64,000 nucleotides of DNA from assembly GCA_051453625.1 (NCBI GenBank), contig JBOZIK010000001.1, positions 202,789,645 to 202,853,644 on the forward strand, read 5' to 3'. How positions within the stretch are numbered: position 1 is the first letter of the stretch; the number at the start of each line of letters is the position of its first letter. The notes under the pieces are model-generated. The model was not told the DNA's origin, searched no databases, and worked only from the letters and a program-made list of their open reading frames with translations. Shown here piece by piece: positions 37,214 to 52,429 of the stretch. Both the position numbers and the translations under genes were made by a program. Source of the DNA: Welwitschia mirabilis (Eukaryota > Gnetophyta > Gnetopsida > Welwitschiales).

Positions 37214-37582
37214 TGTTGGGATATAAAGCCAAATTAGTATTCTAACGTTATATTTCTAAACATTGTCCCCTTTGTAATTAAACATGTTATAAAGGGAAGT
37301 CATGTTACCTCCCTTTAAGTAATTAACTAATGTAAATAAAAGATAAAAGGGGAAAAGCCTGAATGTGGTCTTTGAGTTGGCTTGAAACCCTAACCCTATT
37401 TAAGGGGAGTCGTGTGGAGGGTTTGTTGTACCAGATTTGATTCTTTCTTTGCTCCACCTAAGAGAGCCCTACTGTTTCCCACTGTTTTTTCCTAAAAGGG
37501 TTTCCACATTAAATCCCGTTGTTGATATTTTGCTTGTTGTTCTGAATGCTTTAGCACAGTTTTTCTTTCTGCATTCATAACA
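37214..37582 (+). repeat. 3' LTR of Copia
   Basis: Starts TGTTGGGATATAAAGCC after the purine tract tcaagtgagaga, and ends ATTCATAACA. Closely matches 33035-33408. Confidence 0.8.
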
Positions 37583-37587
37583 AGGTA

Positions 37588-38330
37588 GTCAAAATAATCA
37601 AAGAAAAGAGGCTAAGGTGGGAAAAGCCTTTCCAAAGGAGCTCTCCTAAGGTTCCTCCATCAGGCCTTCCATGCTTATAGTGTGGAAGGGAGGAAAGAAT
37701 AAGAATCAGAGAGAGATGGCAGCCAAGAGAAAAAAAAGAAAAGGACAAAGGGTAGAAGGAAGGGGTCCTTATCAAGCAAAAGGGGTCTTCAACCTTAAGA
37801 AGAGATCTTTGCTTAAGCAAAAGAACAAGAAGAAGTGTCCTTGATGCTCAAAGAAGATTTCATGCCACTGGATGGCCTAAAAGGGGAAATTATTTAATGT
37901 TGAAAAGGTTTTAGGAGGTAAAGGAAGGTAGTGGAAAAGATGGGAATGAAAGGAAGGAGGATGTCAAAGACGAGGGGAAGGAAGCAGAGAGGAAAGGAGG
38001 AGAGGAAAAGGGGTAGACGAAAAAAAGAAGAAACCAAGGATACCTCCAAAGCTTGAAACAAGCGGAATGGAAATGGATTCAAAGGTCCAACAATCTAAAG
38101 GTATGAAGTAGGGCCCACAAGTGAGGGATTCATTCTGAGGATCAGCCCTATGGACCTAAAGAGTTGAAGAGACTAGGAGGCAAAAAGAGGTTTTATAACT
38201 ACTATGGTGTAGGGGCTTAGAGGGATTGAGAAAGTTGAAGGGCAACACCTTCCATGCAATGTTAAGCAAGTTTGGAGATTAGATTGGTATTCTAGATGCT
38301 TTGCATAGGTGGAGAAGGCAGATATGTTTT
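37588..38330 (+). repeat. purine-rich dispersed repeat, copy 3 (right part)
   Basis: GA-rich, with 'ccttccatgcttatagtgtggaagg' hairpin-type units near 37664 and 38249. Continues the repeat interrupted by the Copia. Confidence 0.45.
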
Positions 38331-38339
38331 GAAATGGGA

Positions 38340-38790
38340 GATCATTAGAATGTGAAGCTAAATCTTGTGTCATAGTTCTTGTGCTATGTTGTAATATTGT
38401 AAAGGAAGATAGCCCTTGCAGTTGACTTGCACATTGTAATTAAAAATTGAAATATGAAGCGAAGCCCATGCATAAATAAACATAGCTAGACATGTACGTA
38501 AAGGGAGGGTGAGATTTAGGGTTCCAAGCTTGCCTTGTGTTAAAACCCTACCCCTCTTCAATGGGCTTGGATCTTTGCACATTGTATGGCAACAAATTCA
38601 TTTTCATCACCGAAAAGAGAGCCCTTTTTTTGCTGTGGATCTTTCCCTTTGCCATCGAGGGTTATACCATAGAAATTTGAGTGTCTTGTGGATTTTCTTG
38701 TTTTCAACATTTTTTGTTGTTTCATGCTTCAATGTTCTTTTGTTGTTACCACATGTAAGTTTTGATTCTTCACAACACATTTCTTTTTAA
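38340..38790 (+). repeat. LTR-like sequence, possible solo LTR
   Basis: Begins near tgtgaagctaaatcttgtg after a purine tract and contains 'ttaaaaccctacccctcttcaatgggc', 'gaaaagagagccc' and 'ttttcaacattttttgttg'. It follows the U3-R-U5 style of the other Copia LTRs here. Ends and target duplication were not established. Confidence 0.4.
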
Positions 38791-38949
38791 AATGAGTAAT
38801 TTTATTACATAAGTGCTTTACACATGCATTCTTGGCTTTTATTTATTAAATTTTCATTGCAACTGATTTTCATAATAATTTCATACTAGATTAGAACCTG
38901 TAATTTGATTTACGTGTACTTAACGCCTTTATATTTGTTTTGTTTATAT

Positions 38950-40290
38950 CCCAAAGCCTTTGGTGAAGGTTCTAAACATTGTAGATGTTGAATGACCATA
39001 GATGGGATTTGTGTGAGGCCATGAAAAGGGCCAAAGATTCATCCATGCTTACATGACAGCTAGTAAACAGGTATCTGATTGGACACAAATTTTGTCTTTG
39101 ATTGACAACAGATGAAATGAAAAATTACATTCTGATTTGCATGCTGTGACACATGTTTTGAACCTAAAATTTGAGTTTGGAAAATCACTTTTTAAGAGAT
39201 TCGGAGCTTGCTTCAGGAATCAGAAATGTTTTTCACAACATAGAAAGTAATCTTCAGGAATCTCTGAAGTTTATTAATGAAATTAATTAATTAAGGAAAA
39301 AGAATTCACCACAGTTCATGCATCTTACATCTGAAATAGCAGAGCATGTGATGGATCCACGTTAGTCTGCCACCTTAAGTTTGCCTGCAATTTTTCACTG
39401 CCCTTGTATGTGAATATGTCACCTGCTTAGTTCAATTGATTGTGTGGGATTGGTGGTTTGCCTGTGGTACAGATGTTCTCATGTTGCAACAGCTAGCCAT
39501 CACAATTTTAATTCAACCTTGCAATGCTTCAGGTTAGTTTATGTGTCATAACTTAATTATGTGTTCCCTTGTTCACTTTATATAATTATGCACATTGGTG
39601 ATGAACAAATCATTTTGCCATTGCAGCATATGAAGAAAATGGGAGTGTTGTTAAGTATATTCCCTCTAAGAAACTTAATGGACTTACTACAGAGAGGTTG
39701 AATGACCTGATCTTTGTGCATTACAACTTGAAGCACAGAGAGGTCATGAGGGGTACTAGTTCTCATTGAGTGGTGAGCAAGGTGAGATCGATTGTGACAA
39801 CATTCATGCTGCAGATCCTTTCTCTGATGAGTTGACAGTAGTACTGGAGCATGAACCTCCCTCTTGTCTACCTTATCATCATGCTACATAGTGCATGCAC
39901 ATTCAATAAATGCTGATTCCGTTGGCTTACATGCACCACCACCTATTATACATGCAAATCGCAAGGTTAGCCATTCACAATCACAACAACATCTATTTCA
40001 AAAGCCTAGGAGACATCGGATGACATATATGACATGGATGTAGATCACGACTTTAATGATGAGGATTACTAACTGGAGAAGGAGACACAGACAGCTAGAT
40101 GATGCATAGTTTCTTCCTAGTCATGATGGCTTGTTTTACTAAGAAGGAACTTTTTAGGCTTGGAAGTATGTCGAGCAATTTATCGATTTGAGAGAGGAGA
40201 CACCACAGGCATTGAATAGGGCTTGTGCATCCAGGAGGAAGCAGAAGGTTAGAAGACAAAGGGCATCTACTAAGGGCACTAAAGCCACGA
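38950..40290 (+). pseudogene. hAT transposase remnant
   Basis: The clearest part is 39640-39770, encoding VKYIPSKKLNGLTTERLNDL and IFVHYNLKHREVMRG. This is the C-terminal hAT dimerisation segment of plant transposase-like proteins ('kRnrL..qrlNDLvyVhYNLrLr'). Downstream an acidic stretch (DMDVDHDFNDEDY) at about 40030-40072 fits the usual acidic tail. Upstream (39.0-39.36 kb) are scattered possible fragments such as CEAMKRAKDSSM and LRDSELASGIRN. Many stops occur, and terminal inverted repeats were not found. Confidence 0.6.
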
Positions 40291-40299
40291 ATTGATCAT

Positions 40300-42292
<1,993 letters not shown>

Positions 42293-42515
42293 CTATTGAA
42301 TTCAGTATGCAAGTAGAAATAACAATCTTTTCAGCTTAAAATAAAGTGAGTAACAAAAGTAAGCAAAGACAGAAATCTGAGTATACCAGTGTATTAATTT
42401 GTTTTCCACAAAGTTGTCTAAATGCAAATATAAATCTCAGTATAATAGAATATTAATATGTTTTCCATAAAGGTGTTTGAAGGTGAATACTGAATACTAT
42501 TCAAGCTTTACGAAC

Positions 42516-42656
42516 TTGTGAATCATGCTGGTTATAGCCACTAAACTGTGGTGCGAAACGGGCAAGCTTCACTTTAAATGTTCGAGGTGCAAAGGGTGTT
42601 GTCCCCGGAGCCCATAACTTCCGTAGAAGCTCTCCAAATGCTAAAGCAAGTTCCCC
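42516..42656 (-). CDS. UBP: UBP exon e: catalytic domain, 47 codons
   Basis: 141 nt reading GELALAFGELLRKLWAPGTT and ending FAPQFSGYNQHDSQ. This is the QHDSQE box of C19 proteases, with the final Glu in the next exon. Acceptor cag precedes 42656 and donor GTTCGT follows 42516; the donor is weaker than consensus but required by the frame. Phase 0 at both ends. Confidence 0.93.
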
Positions 42657-42908
42657 CTGCACAAGGACAGTTCCATTACATTAGCATTTGTTTGTCAAAA
42701 ATCTAGCTTGCAATATCAAATATTTTTAAAAATGAATATATATCTAATGGAAAAACTTGTTAATACAAAACACATATGCTATCATCTAAGTCATTGCATC
42801 CTTCCAAATTTATTGCAGAAGCCAGAAGGAATTGACCAGACCAGTCAATTAAGCAAAAATATCCTATTAAATAAAGTATGCTTCAAATGAGATAAGGAAC
42901 AGAAGCTA

Positions 42909-43763
<855 letters not shown>

Positions 43764-44446
43764 CTACCATTAAGTAATACAAGAGAAGAATAGGTTAATC
43801 TATAACATATTATCAGAAACAACTAATATTTATGGCTAAAAAGCACACGACTGATAATTCTAGATCTAAACTGAGGTGGATCTTAATGTACACCTGAGAT
43901 TCTACCAAAAAACTTCTACAGAAATGCTAATGTTAAGAACAGCCCGATAGGCATGAAAACTACTAGTGATTCTACTGCAGGCTTCATAACATTACAAATT
44001 TAATGAAATTGATGATGAATTACTAATTAAAAATAATGGTCTTCAAACCAGTCAGAAAATAAATTAAATGTACTAGATACTTAGCACATTAATTAATTAT
44101 CATGGCATATCTAAGAATGTATCTTCATTAATTCAGGGTTAGTTACATTTCATTCATGGGAGTAGTATAAAAGAAACCAGAATGCTAGGTGGTCAAAAAT
44201 AATAAAAGCATACAGTCGAACATTTCTCTGATACACCAAAGATTATCAAATCGGCTAGACGAAGCACAAAAGGGATGTAGGTGCATCTGTACGTATACAT
44301 CAAAAGTCATCATGCATAATAAATAAAAAGAAAATAACTGGCAAGGTCCTCCTACCAACATCTGGGTCCAACATGGCACAAACAGCTAGTACCAAATTTC
44401 AAAAACAAGACAAATTCTAGAGGGCTTTCCCCAAATCACATGAAAC

Positions 44447-44727
44447 CATTGTTGCAAGACTCGGACTCGCCACCCAATTCAGCTAGGGGGAAAAACTCGT
44501 GACTCGGCTTGTCTTGGGAGTCAACTCAGCAAAGACTCGAGGAGTCTAAAAGAGTCACTAGAGAGTTTCATGTATAGACTCGCCAAGGCTCACCAAAACG
44601 TGCCAAGACTCGCGAGTTTCGGGAGCTGGCTTGGACTCCATGAGTTTCTGCCCACTCGACTCGCGAGTTCAAAAAAATGCAAGACACAAAGAGTACTCGC
44701 CGTGACCTAGAGAGTCTTGCGACAATG
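44447..44727 (+). mobile_element. hAT-like MITE, complete, 281 bp
   Basis: Bounded by a perfect 8-bp duplication CATGAAAC (44439-44446 and 44728-44735). Ends are inverted repeats: CATTGTTGCAAGACTC on the left and the complement of CATTGTCGCAAGACTC on the right. The interior is crowded with ACTCG/CGAGT, including the palindrome ACTCGCGAGT-type sites near 44608-44617 and 44656-44668. It has no coding capacity. It lies in the intron between UBP exons c and d. Sequence differs from the MITE at 3044, so it is a separate family. Confidence 0.85.
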
Positions 44728-44735
44728 CATGAAAC

Positions 44736-47700
44736 TATCAAAAGCAAAGGCTAGTCAAATACTAGGCTGCCTGTAAACTTAAGCAAACTCAAATGGCAAG
44801 AGAAGGGTGAAAATTCAAAGCAAATCCAAACAAAAATGAAAAGAAGCTTGACCAGTTAAGGTCCTGGCAATTTTGTCAGTATTTTCTTAGGGTATGGTTG
44901 TTATTATGGCATACAAAGAAATTTGTAATAAAATTTGATTCATGAATAATGATAGAAAGACTAACTTTTGGATAGTGAAGTTTAAAAATTGTTTAATACA
45001 AAGATTACAGCGCTTAAATATCCAAGGCTTCACAAAGCACATAAGGTCTTTGAAACTTAAAAATGTAAACATTAACTGCAGCAGAAGCTTCAGAGGAAGC
45101 TACAGTAAAATTATGAAGCAATAATCATTTGGAAAAGCTACAGGTATCTTCTATATCCTAAGCAGATTATTGTTTGCTGCCACAAGAACCTGTTTGTGAC
45201 TTCAAATCACAACTGCCGCCAAAACACCAAAGACTCCTCCTCAGAAAACAAAGCCCCTCTACCCCTCTACCCTTATAGGATTAGCAGATTGGGATTTTCT
45301 TATTCCTAACCTGGTTATTCCCTTCATAGTTAAATTCGGACTGGCCAATTTAAATGCCTTGTTGGAGATGATATAAATTAGGAAGCAATGGAGAGACTGT
45401 GGACATAGGTGGAAATAAATTTCACTCACAAACACTCCAGCATAACTCAACAGTAGTGGTATCATGATTGGCTACAAAGAAAATTGAAGCTACCATAGCT
45501 AATGTGACAATCCAAATAAATGCTTGGATATGAATAGGATACAAATAATGACACAAACAAACATTGAATAAAAGTGTTTTGTTGTTGTACAGTATCTGAT
45601 AGAAATATTGTCATTGATGTCAAGATTGTCTCTAACATGCGAACTTATCAGTCTTGCCAAGTTATCTCATTTATTTTAGACCTAAGTTTGACAAGGATGA
45701 CTTTGGAGATTGCCAAGAACCTGGAAATTATTCCAATCTTGTTTCACCGTTTCATGTTTCATGCTTCATGGTATTGGGTCAACCAGATTCATACCAGGGC
45801 GACATGGAGTATTAATTGTGCCTCTTTTGCAGCTTCATCTCGGGCTAACTGGACTTCTTATGGGGTCCACCGATCTCAATGAAGCTGTGTTATCGATGCG
45901 ATAAGACTGGGTCAACCACATGGCCTGGACGGTCAATAGTCACTTTCTAAATTAAAAACTCGCCTGTTTATGAACTCCAGTCCAGTTGGTGGAGCTCCTA
46001 ATTCCAAGGAAACTTCACTTCAGTTAACCAACAGCTATCTCTGGGAGCAAACCTATTTATGGGTTACCTACTCTAACTGTGGTCAAACTTTCTGAAGCTA
46101 TCTTCGAAAGGCACTTTCATTTTACCTACCTAGGTTTTATCAGAGCATTCAGGCACCCTCATCGTACTTCCAGGAGTGAATCTGAGCTATTAAGCTTCAG
46201 ACCTCACTCATTGCTAATTTTTGAGATAAACTGAAACTAAGCCTTGAAACATCCTCTTGTAAGGGTTGCAGATGAACCTAGGAGACTTTGGATTTGATGG
46301 TAACAGAGATATGAATANNNNNNNNNNNNNNNNNNNNNNNNNNNNNNNNNNNNNNNNNNNNNNNNNNNNNNNNNNNNNNNNNNNNNNNNNNNNNNNNNNN
46401 NNNNNNNNNNNNNNNNNTCCTATAAATAAGTGGGTATTGTAAATACTTTGATATATCGAATAAAAGGGGTTTCTCCCAATATTTCTTCACTTTGGTTTAA
46501 AAAATTAAGACTTTATTTTCTCTATTTCATCTTTCACAGCTAGTGCTTTTTAGTGAGCCTTAACAGATTTCCTTTATGCCTGTTCGCTTAAAATACTTCC
46601 AACATTATCATTAAAAGACAAGATCATGCAAGACTTAAACTAGTAGTGTTCAGCAAAATAATAACATTATTCCATGATTCATGAAGTGATCATAAAATTA
46701 TCATACACTAGTATCGATCTAAAAACTTATTGCCTAGAGATTCTAATTGACAAACTGGATTATTGAATACATTTAAATAAGCAGTAAAATAGGTACCCTG
46801 TAACATACACAATTTCGTCGAAGTCTTGGTTTCCTAAAGATTATTCAACTTCACCCACAGACCCACACTCATCTTTCCAAAAAGAATGTTCAAAACGATG
46901 GTTGCATTCACAGATTCTACATAACAGCTGCCAATCTAGCTTTTCCTGTTCCAGATTAGTCACAGTATCAGGTTTCCAACCAAGATCATCTATCTTCATC
47001 TTCCAAATCTCGAAGTGAGTTCCATCTAACTCCCAGATCTCAATCATCATAGGTTTCAACATGATTACACCTCAAAACAAATCTTGAAAGCTAAAAATAA
47101 GAATAAGAATGCAATAGGCAAAAAAACACCCTTTGACACCACTTATTAAAAAATGTAGAGCAGCAGCAAGCAAAAACAGCAAATAGGAAATGCAAACAAC
47201 AAACAGAAAGAGGCAAAAAAAAAAAAAAGAAACAATTAGAATCTGCATGGGTCGTGCACTTTCTACCACGTGTTCACAGCAGAGTGTAGATCTCTTTAAG
47301 TGAGCAGTGCAGATCTCTTTATCATCAAGAATGCAAAGGCCACATGCNNNNNNNNNNNNNNNNNNNNNNNNNNNNNNNNNNNNNNNNNNNNTTAATATTT
47401 ACACTTTTATAGATTTCCTTGAGGGTTGATACCCTTAATATTACATTAAGCATAGGATCAAAACCCTAATTTTACATTGTGCTCTTTTATTTTTAATGAG
47501 GACTTCACCCTCATAAACCATGATTTCATCAGCCAATCGCTAGTGACCCAGAATCACCCTCAGTGGTCCCTGCTGCTTATGGGACTGTGATCTGGGTCAC
47601 CAAGGACAAGACATGGATGCCTACCTCTAGTAGCTCTGCCCTTGCCCCCATAAACACCCTTTGGCAGAGCCAGCACCAAGCAAGACTGATGAAAGGCATC

Positions 47701-48271
47701 ATACTAGTGTACAGTTCATTCTTGTATACTGTGCTACCAATTTCAATATTATAACAAACTATACAATAATATTTAACAGAGAGATCCTATTTCATTGAAT
47801 AGGTCTTACCATATGCTATGCTACAGAAGCAAAGATTCACAGTTTCACACAATATCATAAACCCACTCTATGCCCTTTAAACGTATCTTGAACAAGTGAT
47901 CCTCCTATTCCAATCCCTTATTTTCTCTCATGCTCTGATGTAATAACAGTCCACACCATATCACACAAGAACTTATTATTAAACTTGTTCTTGTATAGTA
48001 ACATCATATGATACGTCATGTCCTTTCTTCTTGCCGTAGCTCAATAATGTCTTCAAGCCTACCAACTGCTGGACCTACAACTTGTCAGTTGTCACTAAAA
48101 CAAAACAGGATGCAAAGATTAAATTTCCCTTATTCGGTATTACTCTACTGGCTGTAAGGATCAGTGTTAGCGGTAAATAGGTACCAACATTCACAGCTAG
48201 TTGCATCCAGACTGCTCATATGTAATCCCTTTATTAATTTTGCAGATTTTTCACAAGGACCTTCTGACATA
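44736..48271. other. intron, no gene established; gaps at 46318-46417 and 47348-47391
   Basis: One open minus-strand frame at 46841-47062 reads WELDGTHFEIWKMKIDDL near its start. That resembles the opening of a Copia gag ('.DG.nf..Wk.kmedlL'), but what follows does not. It may be a gag scrap or chance. A run of A residues lies at about 47215-47228. Confidence 0.35.
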
Positions 48272-48437
48272 CATTCTGATACCATGTTGGTGCAGAATCA
48301 AGAGAAGAAACATAATCCTAAAGTATTGACACAAGAAATATAACACCAAAGGTACATATAGAATTCAAAAGTCAAAGAGCATGGTACATTACATACCATT
48401 TTGTTTGGGGATCTTAGAGGTTAGTTTATGCCCAACA
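48272..48437 (-). mobile_element. short LTR with primer-binding site, TRIM-like fragment
   Basis: On the minus strand a 153-bp segment (48437-48285) starts TGTTGGGCATAAAC and ends GCACCAACA. It is followed at once by TGGTATCAGAATG (48284-48272), a Met-tRNA-type primer site. This is the layout of a 5' LTR of a TRIM or a small Copia. No second LTR was found; it may be lost in the gap at 47348-47391 or truncated. Confidence 0.55.
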
Positions 48438-48992
48438 CTTTATCACATGTTATGTAGCACATGATTCAATTCATTAAGAATTCATTGTAATCCTGCACTT
48501 GACACGATTTATGATAATTACAGTAACACTCAGAGATGTATTGTGATAGAGTTTAATTATGATTATGAATATTACTTATTAAAATATAAAACTGTGTTAA
48601 TTTAGTTGTACACTGGACACACCTTATATACACACAGGAAAATAATAGTATCAAGTAGATCTTTACTAAATTTAATATTATTATTCTTTCAATAAAAAGG
48701 ATACCTTTTTTAATGTTTTTCCTTACTTAAATGTCAAAATTCTTTCAAATTTTACACTGAACGTATTCATCTCATATAAGATGTAAGTTAAGAACTCAGG
48801 CTTCAATCATTGTGTTTGAGAACCCTGAACAATCATCTACTCACCTATGAACATTACATCGATAAGTTTTTTAAATTGATAAATCTAGAATTGAAAGTAT
48901 ATGAAGCATAGCTTCTTTCAGCTTAGAAAACAAAAGTCAGGACATGAAACACAATTGAAAACCAAAAAAAAAAAAAAAAAAGCAAAGCTTAC

Positions 48993-49088
48993 ATGTTGGT
49001 CCATCTGAATCTGGGCATCCTCAAGAGTCTTATTTAAATCATTCATCAAAATATGTTTTTTCTGTCCAAAATAATCCCAAATTGAAAC
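48993..49088 (-). CDS. UBP: UBP exon c: Ubl region, 32 codons
   Basis: 96 nt reading VSIWDYFGQKKHILMNDL followed by NKTLEDAQIQMDQH. This matches the family pattern 'v.IWDyyg.rkh.lMnDl.kTLddA.lQMDQ'. Acceptor cag precedes 49088 and donor GTAAGC follows 48993. Phase 0 at both ends. An A-rich run lies just downstream in the intron (48964-48981 on the plus strand). Confidence 0.92.
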
Positions 49089-49181
49089 CTGTATTTGAAC
49101 GAATCAAAAACAATAAAATTAAATACATGAAGTTCATCAACACAATATTCTTTGACTAGCATTAAAATCAGATAGCCATAC

Positions 49182-49241
49182 TTGTTCAGATGAAAGATGA
49201 AAAATTTCACATGCCCTCCTATAAAGGTCTCTTATCGTGTC
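49182..49241 (-). CDS. UBP: UBP exon b: Ubl region, 20 codons
   Basis: 60 nt reading DTIRDLYRRACEIF then HLSSEQ, which is the family's 'dTigeLhkrAceiF' segment. Acceptor cag precedes 49241 and donor GTATGG follows 49182. Phase 0 at both ends. It is only 93 bp from the next exon, while about 10 kb separates it from the previous one. It is too short to be called from frame length alone. Confidence 0.9.
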
Positions 49242-51061
49242 CTGAAAAACATCAATAGGAAATATTAACTTTCTTGAATCTTATTAACTGCTACTAGACA
49301 ATCCTTCTCACAGTTAAATCAAGGTTTCTAATTGAAATGTCATTCTATAACATCAGAAACCAGCGTATACTTAAATAGCCATAAGCATTTAAAACTACTT
49401 ATTGGCCACAGAGCGCCAAAGCAGAAAACAACAGAAAAACAAAAGAAAAGACATTAAAAGAAAACGGAAGAACACAAGAGAGATGTGACTAGTTCCAGCA
49501 CTTTCCTAGCTTATGTCCTTGAGAAAGCCTAAAGATCTTATGTTAACAGCTTCAATAGATTACCAAGGTAAGATGCCTGCACAGCTAGTAATAGAACCTT
49601 CACAACAGATTTTCACAGATGAATAAGATGAGCGGCAAAACCCTATACCTTGGGTGTTACATGTACAAAAAAACCAAAAATAGGTATAAAATCAACCTTT
49701 TAGTGATTCCCCGACCCGCATAATAACATCTGCCTCAAGTTTGTTTCATAAGGATAACCACATCTGACAAAAAATATGTGATCATATATAAACTATATCA
49801 AGGAAAAAGAACAATTAGCTTCACAATATGACAATTACAACAAAACGCTAAGAAAAGAGCTATTATTGGACTTAAAACCTTCTTGAACCTACAAGCACTT
49901 GTACAAAATTGGGCAGTTGGGTAGTGATTAGGGCTACAAACAACTCAAACAAAAACTGTCAGGCTGCCTCTATCATGTGTTTCAAGTTTCAACCATATTC
50001 CAAAATGAACTGGCAGACATTTAAAAGCTGAAAAATTTGAAAATCCACATTATACAGACAGAGTGTATGGTATAAAATGAAAGCAGAAAGATAAACATCA
50101 AAAGGAACAGGACAGCCAACCAAACACACAGAGATTTACATGCCCTCATGCAGAGCTCTTCTTAAATTTCAAGCAGAAAAGTACAAGGCACCCAAGAATG
50201 CACAGAGATGCTTCACAAAAGCAAGTCTATCTCTCACCCCAACCTCCCCCCAAGCCCTAAAAGCACATTAAGATTTTACAACCCCTTACTTTAATGATAT
50301 TAAAACAAAAGGCATCCTCAACATGGTTTGATAGCACAGTGACTTATAACATGGGCACATAACATTAAAAATGACAGGAGAGTTAAAGAAGGCTATAAAA
50401 GCAATTTGTCTAAACACCATATCCCAAGCAACATAAAGGCCCACAAATTTTTTAAGGTAATGAAAATTATCCAGGTTTCATAACAGATCTAACTAAAGAA
50501 GGTCATGGATGCAAAGTATAAGAGCAGATCCCTAGCCAAATATCTTGAATATAGCATAGAAAAGGTCAAACTTGGTGTCATGGATAAAATACAGTGCATT
50601 ACATCAGGAAGGCTCTTTCTTGTACAGAAGGAGAGATCATCATCTGATTATGTAACAATCTCAAAGGCCCATTTACAAAAGGATGTCAAGAGTTCATTGT
50701 ATTCTGACTGCAAATCAAGATAGAAAGCAAGCATCAAAGGAAAGTGCTACAACAGACACACAATAGATATCCCCTACATCAACTAAAAATGTGGAGCCAT
50801 AGGATTCTTCATACTGAAGTGTCCCAACATCTTACCAGTCTCTTCAGATTGACTTGACCACAAATTTCCATTCCTTCTATCACTGCAAAGTCCTATTCTA
50901 AAAATCTGATTTACCAAGTTCTTTTGTTGCAAAATGATTTTGTCATTTTAGGCATTAATTTTTTGATCTCGTCACTATCATTTCCAGCTCACATGTCATA
51001 GATATACAACCACAAAATGACAATTTTACCTGTCAAAGAACCTGATACATACACATCAGGC
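49242..51061. other. intron, no gene seen
   Basis: AT-rich, with no recognised domain. The minus strand near 50.7-50.9 kb may be further remains of the Copia at 51062-52060, but stops prevent a firm call. Confidence 0.35.
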
Positions 51062-52060
51062 CTATTGTTGCTCCAGCATAAGAGTCGACGCTTTTATACC
51101 ATTCATTGCCTCATACCATAACCCCCTTCTAAATCTACACAGAAGTTGACTATCAGAATCTACAAAGCCCTCTGGTTGCTTATGTAGATTTCCCTTCCAG
51201 CTCATCATGCAAAAAAGCAGCTTTGATCTAATTGCTCCACTCTCAAATTCAGACATCCTACCACAGAAAGAATGATATGAATAAGACAAATGCCTGGTTT
51301 TCCTTGCAACCTTTTGCCACCAATCTGCCTTATATCCCTTCTTATCATTGGCTTCTTTAATGCTGTACAATAATCTTTTAGGTATAGCATGCCTGCCTTT
51401 GGAAATAGCACAAAATCCCATGCTCGTTCCAAAATAGAGAGTTCAAGTCCTCTTATCTGATGTCAAGCCATTTTTTTGACTCTAGATAACTACAGCTTCT
51501 TCAAACGTTTCTACCTAACAACAATCAGTATATAGGGTATAATTCAAAGATGGAGAATGCCTACTATAAACGCTTGTTTTCCTTGATAACCTCCGAACCC
51601 AATGGGTTCATGTTCTTCATCAATCTCAGGGCATTACAAATTAGTATGAATATTCTCCTCACTATCACTGCCAGAATCAGATTCATGATTAAATCAAAAT
51701 GGCTGCAGTCCTTTCTTCTTGAAGATCCAACTCTTTCTTGAAGGCATGACAGATGCCAAGGACAGAATCTGCTTCGTTCTTTGCTTGTTCCCATGAAGGG
51801 AAGAAATCACATCTGCACTGAAATTCATGTCCTGTGACCTAAGCACTTTCTCAGAAATAGGATCGAAAAAGCCTATATCCTCTAACATCACCCTTCTATT
51901 CAACAAATGCAAACTGTGACCATGTGCATTACATTTAGATGCCAAAGACATATCACTGTATAACTTACATCCAAATATTCCACGGAACTCCCAATCGATA
52001 CAATTTCAAGAATTTTACCTTAAAGAGCTCCATGTGATAATTTTTTCAACGACTATACTA
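51062..52060 (-). pseudogene. Copia integrase-RT fragment, decayed
   Basis: Minus strand. Around 52.03-51.85 kb lies an integrase C-terminal-like segment ending FFDPISEKVLRSQDMNF, against the usual 'yrlwDp.skKvirSRDVvF'. At 51432-51062 lies the RT start: ERAWDFVLFPKAG / KGRHAIPKRLLYSIKEAN in overlapping frames, then QPEGFVDSDSQLLCRFRRGL. The latter matches 'QPeGF.....hlvcrLrrsLYGLkQ'. Frame changes and stops show it is dead. It lies in the 10-kb UBP intron in the gene's own orientation. Confidence 0.65.
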
Positions 52061-52429
52061 CCATATTCACTACTCCTGCCATAATTTCTTAGGGGCTCCA
52101 CACACAAGATTAATGTTCTGACTATTTTCGTTATACTTTAAATTGTTTAGTATACCTTAAAAACTATGGTTGGTAATTGATACTTACAAGTCTTGTAATT
52201 AATACAATACTTTTATATTGTCTTTGGACTTTACTTATTATTAAAAAGTCAATATCTCAAAATCTAGTATATTGTATTATAATTTTTGATTTTGTATGCT
52301 TCACAATTCCACGTAACCCTAGCAATTAAACTGCTTCCACAGCGATTCCGCATTTCAAAAGTATGGGTCTTTTGATGTCATGGCATGCTCCCTCTCTCTG
52401 CCTCGCCTCCATCCCTCAAATTAGCAGTA

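Larger units (their letters stand above)
33035..37582 (+). mobile_element. Copia element, near full length, 4.5 kb
   Basis: LTRs at about 33035-33408 and 37214-37582 share the start TGTTGGGATAT(g/a)AAGC and much of their length. Flanking pentamers AGCTA (33030-33034) and AGGTA (37583-37587) differ by one base, consistent with an aged target duplication. The primer-binding site after the left LTR is not recognisable, and gag follows at once, suggesting a small deletion. The element sits inside the purine-rich repeat. A 10-N gap lies at 37159-37168. Confidence 0.85.

Noticed and set aside
46841-47062. Minus-strand 73-residue ORF considered as an extra UBP exon
   Set aside because: Exons c and d already join in phase and in family order, and the sequence does not match the family. 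At most a Copia gag scrap.
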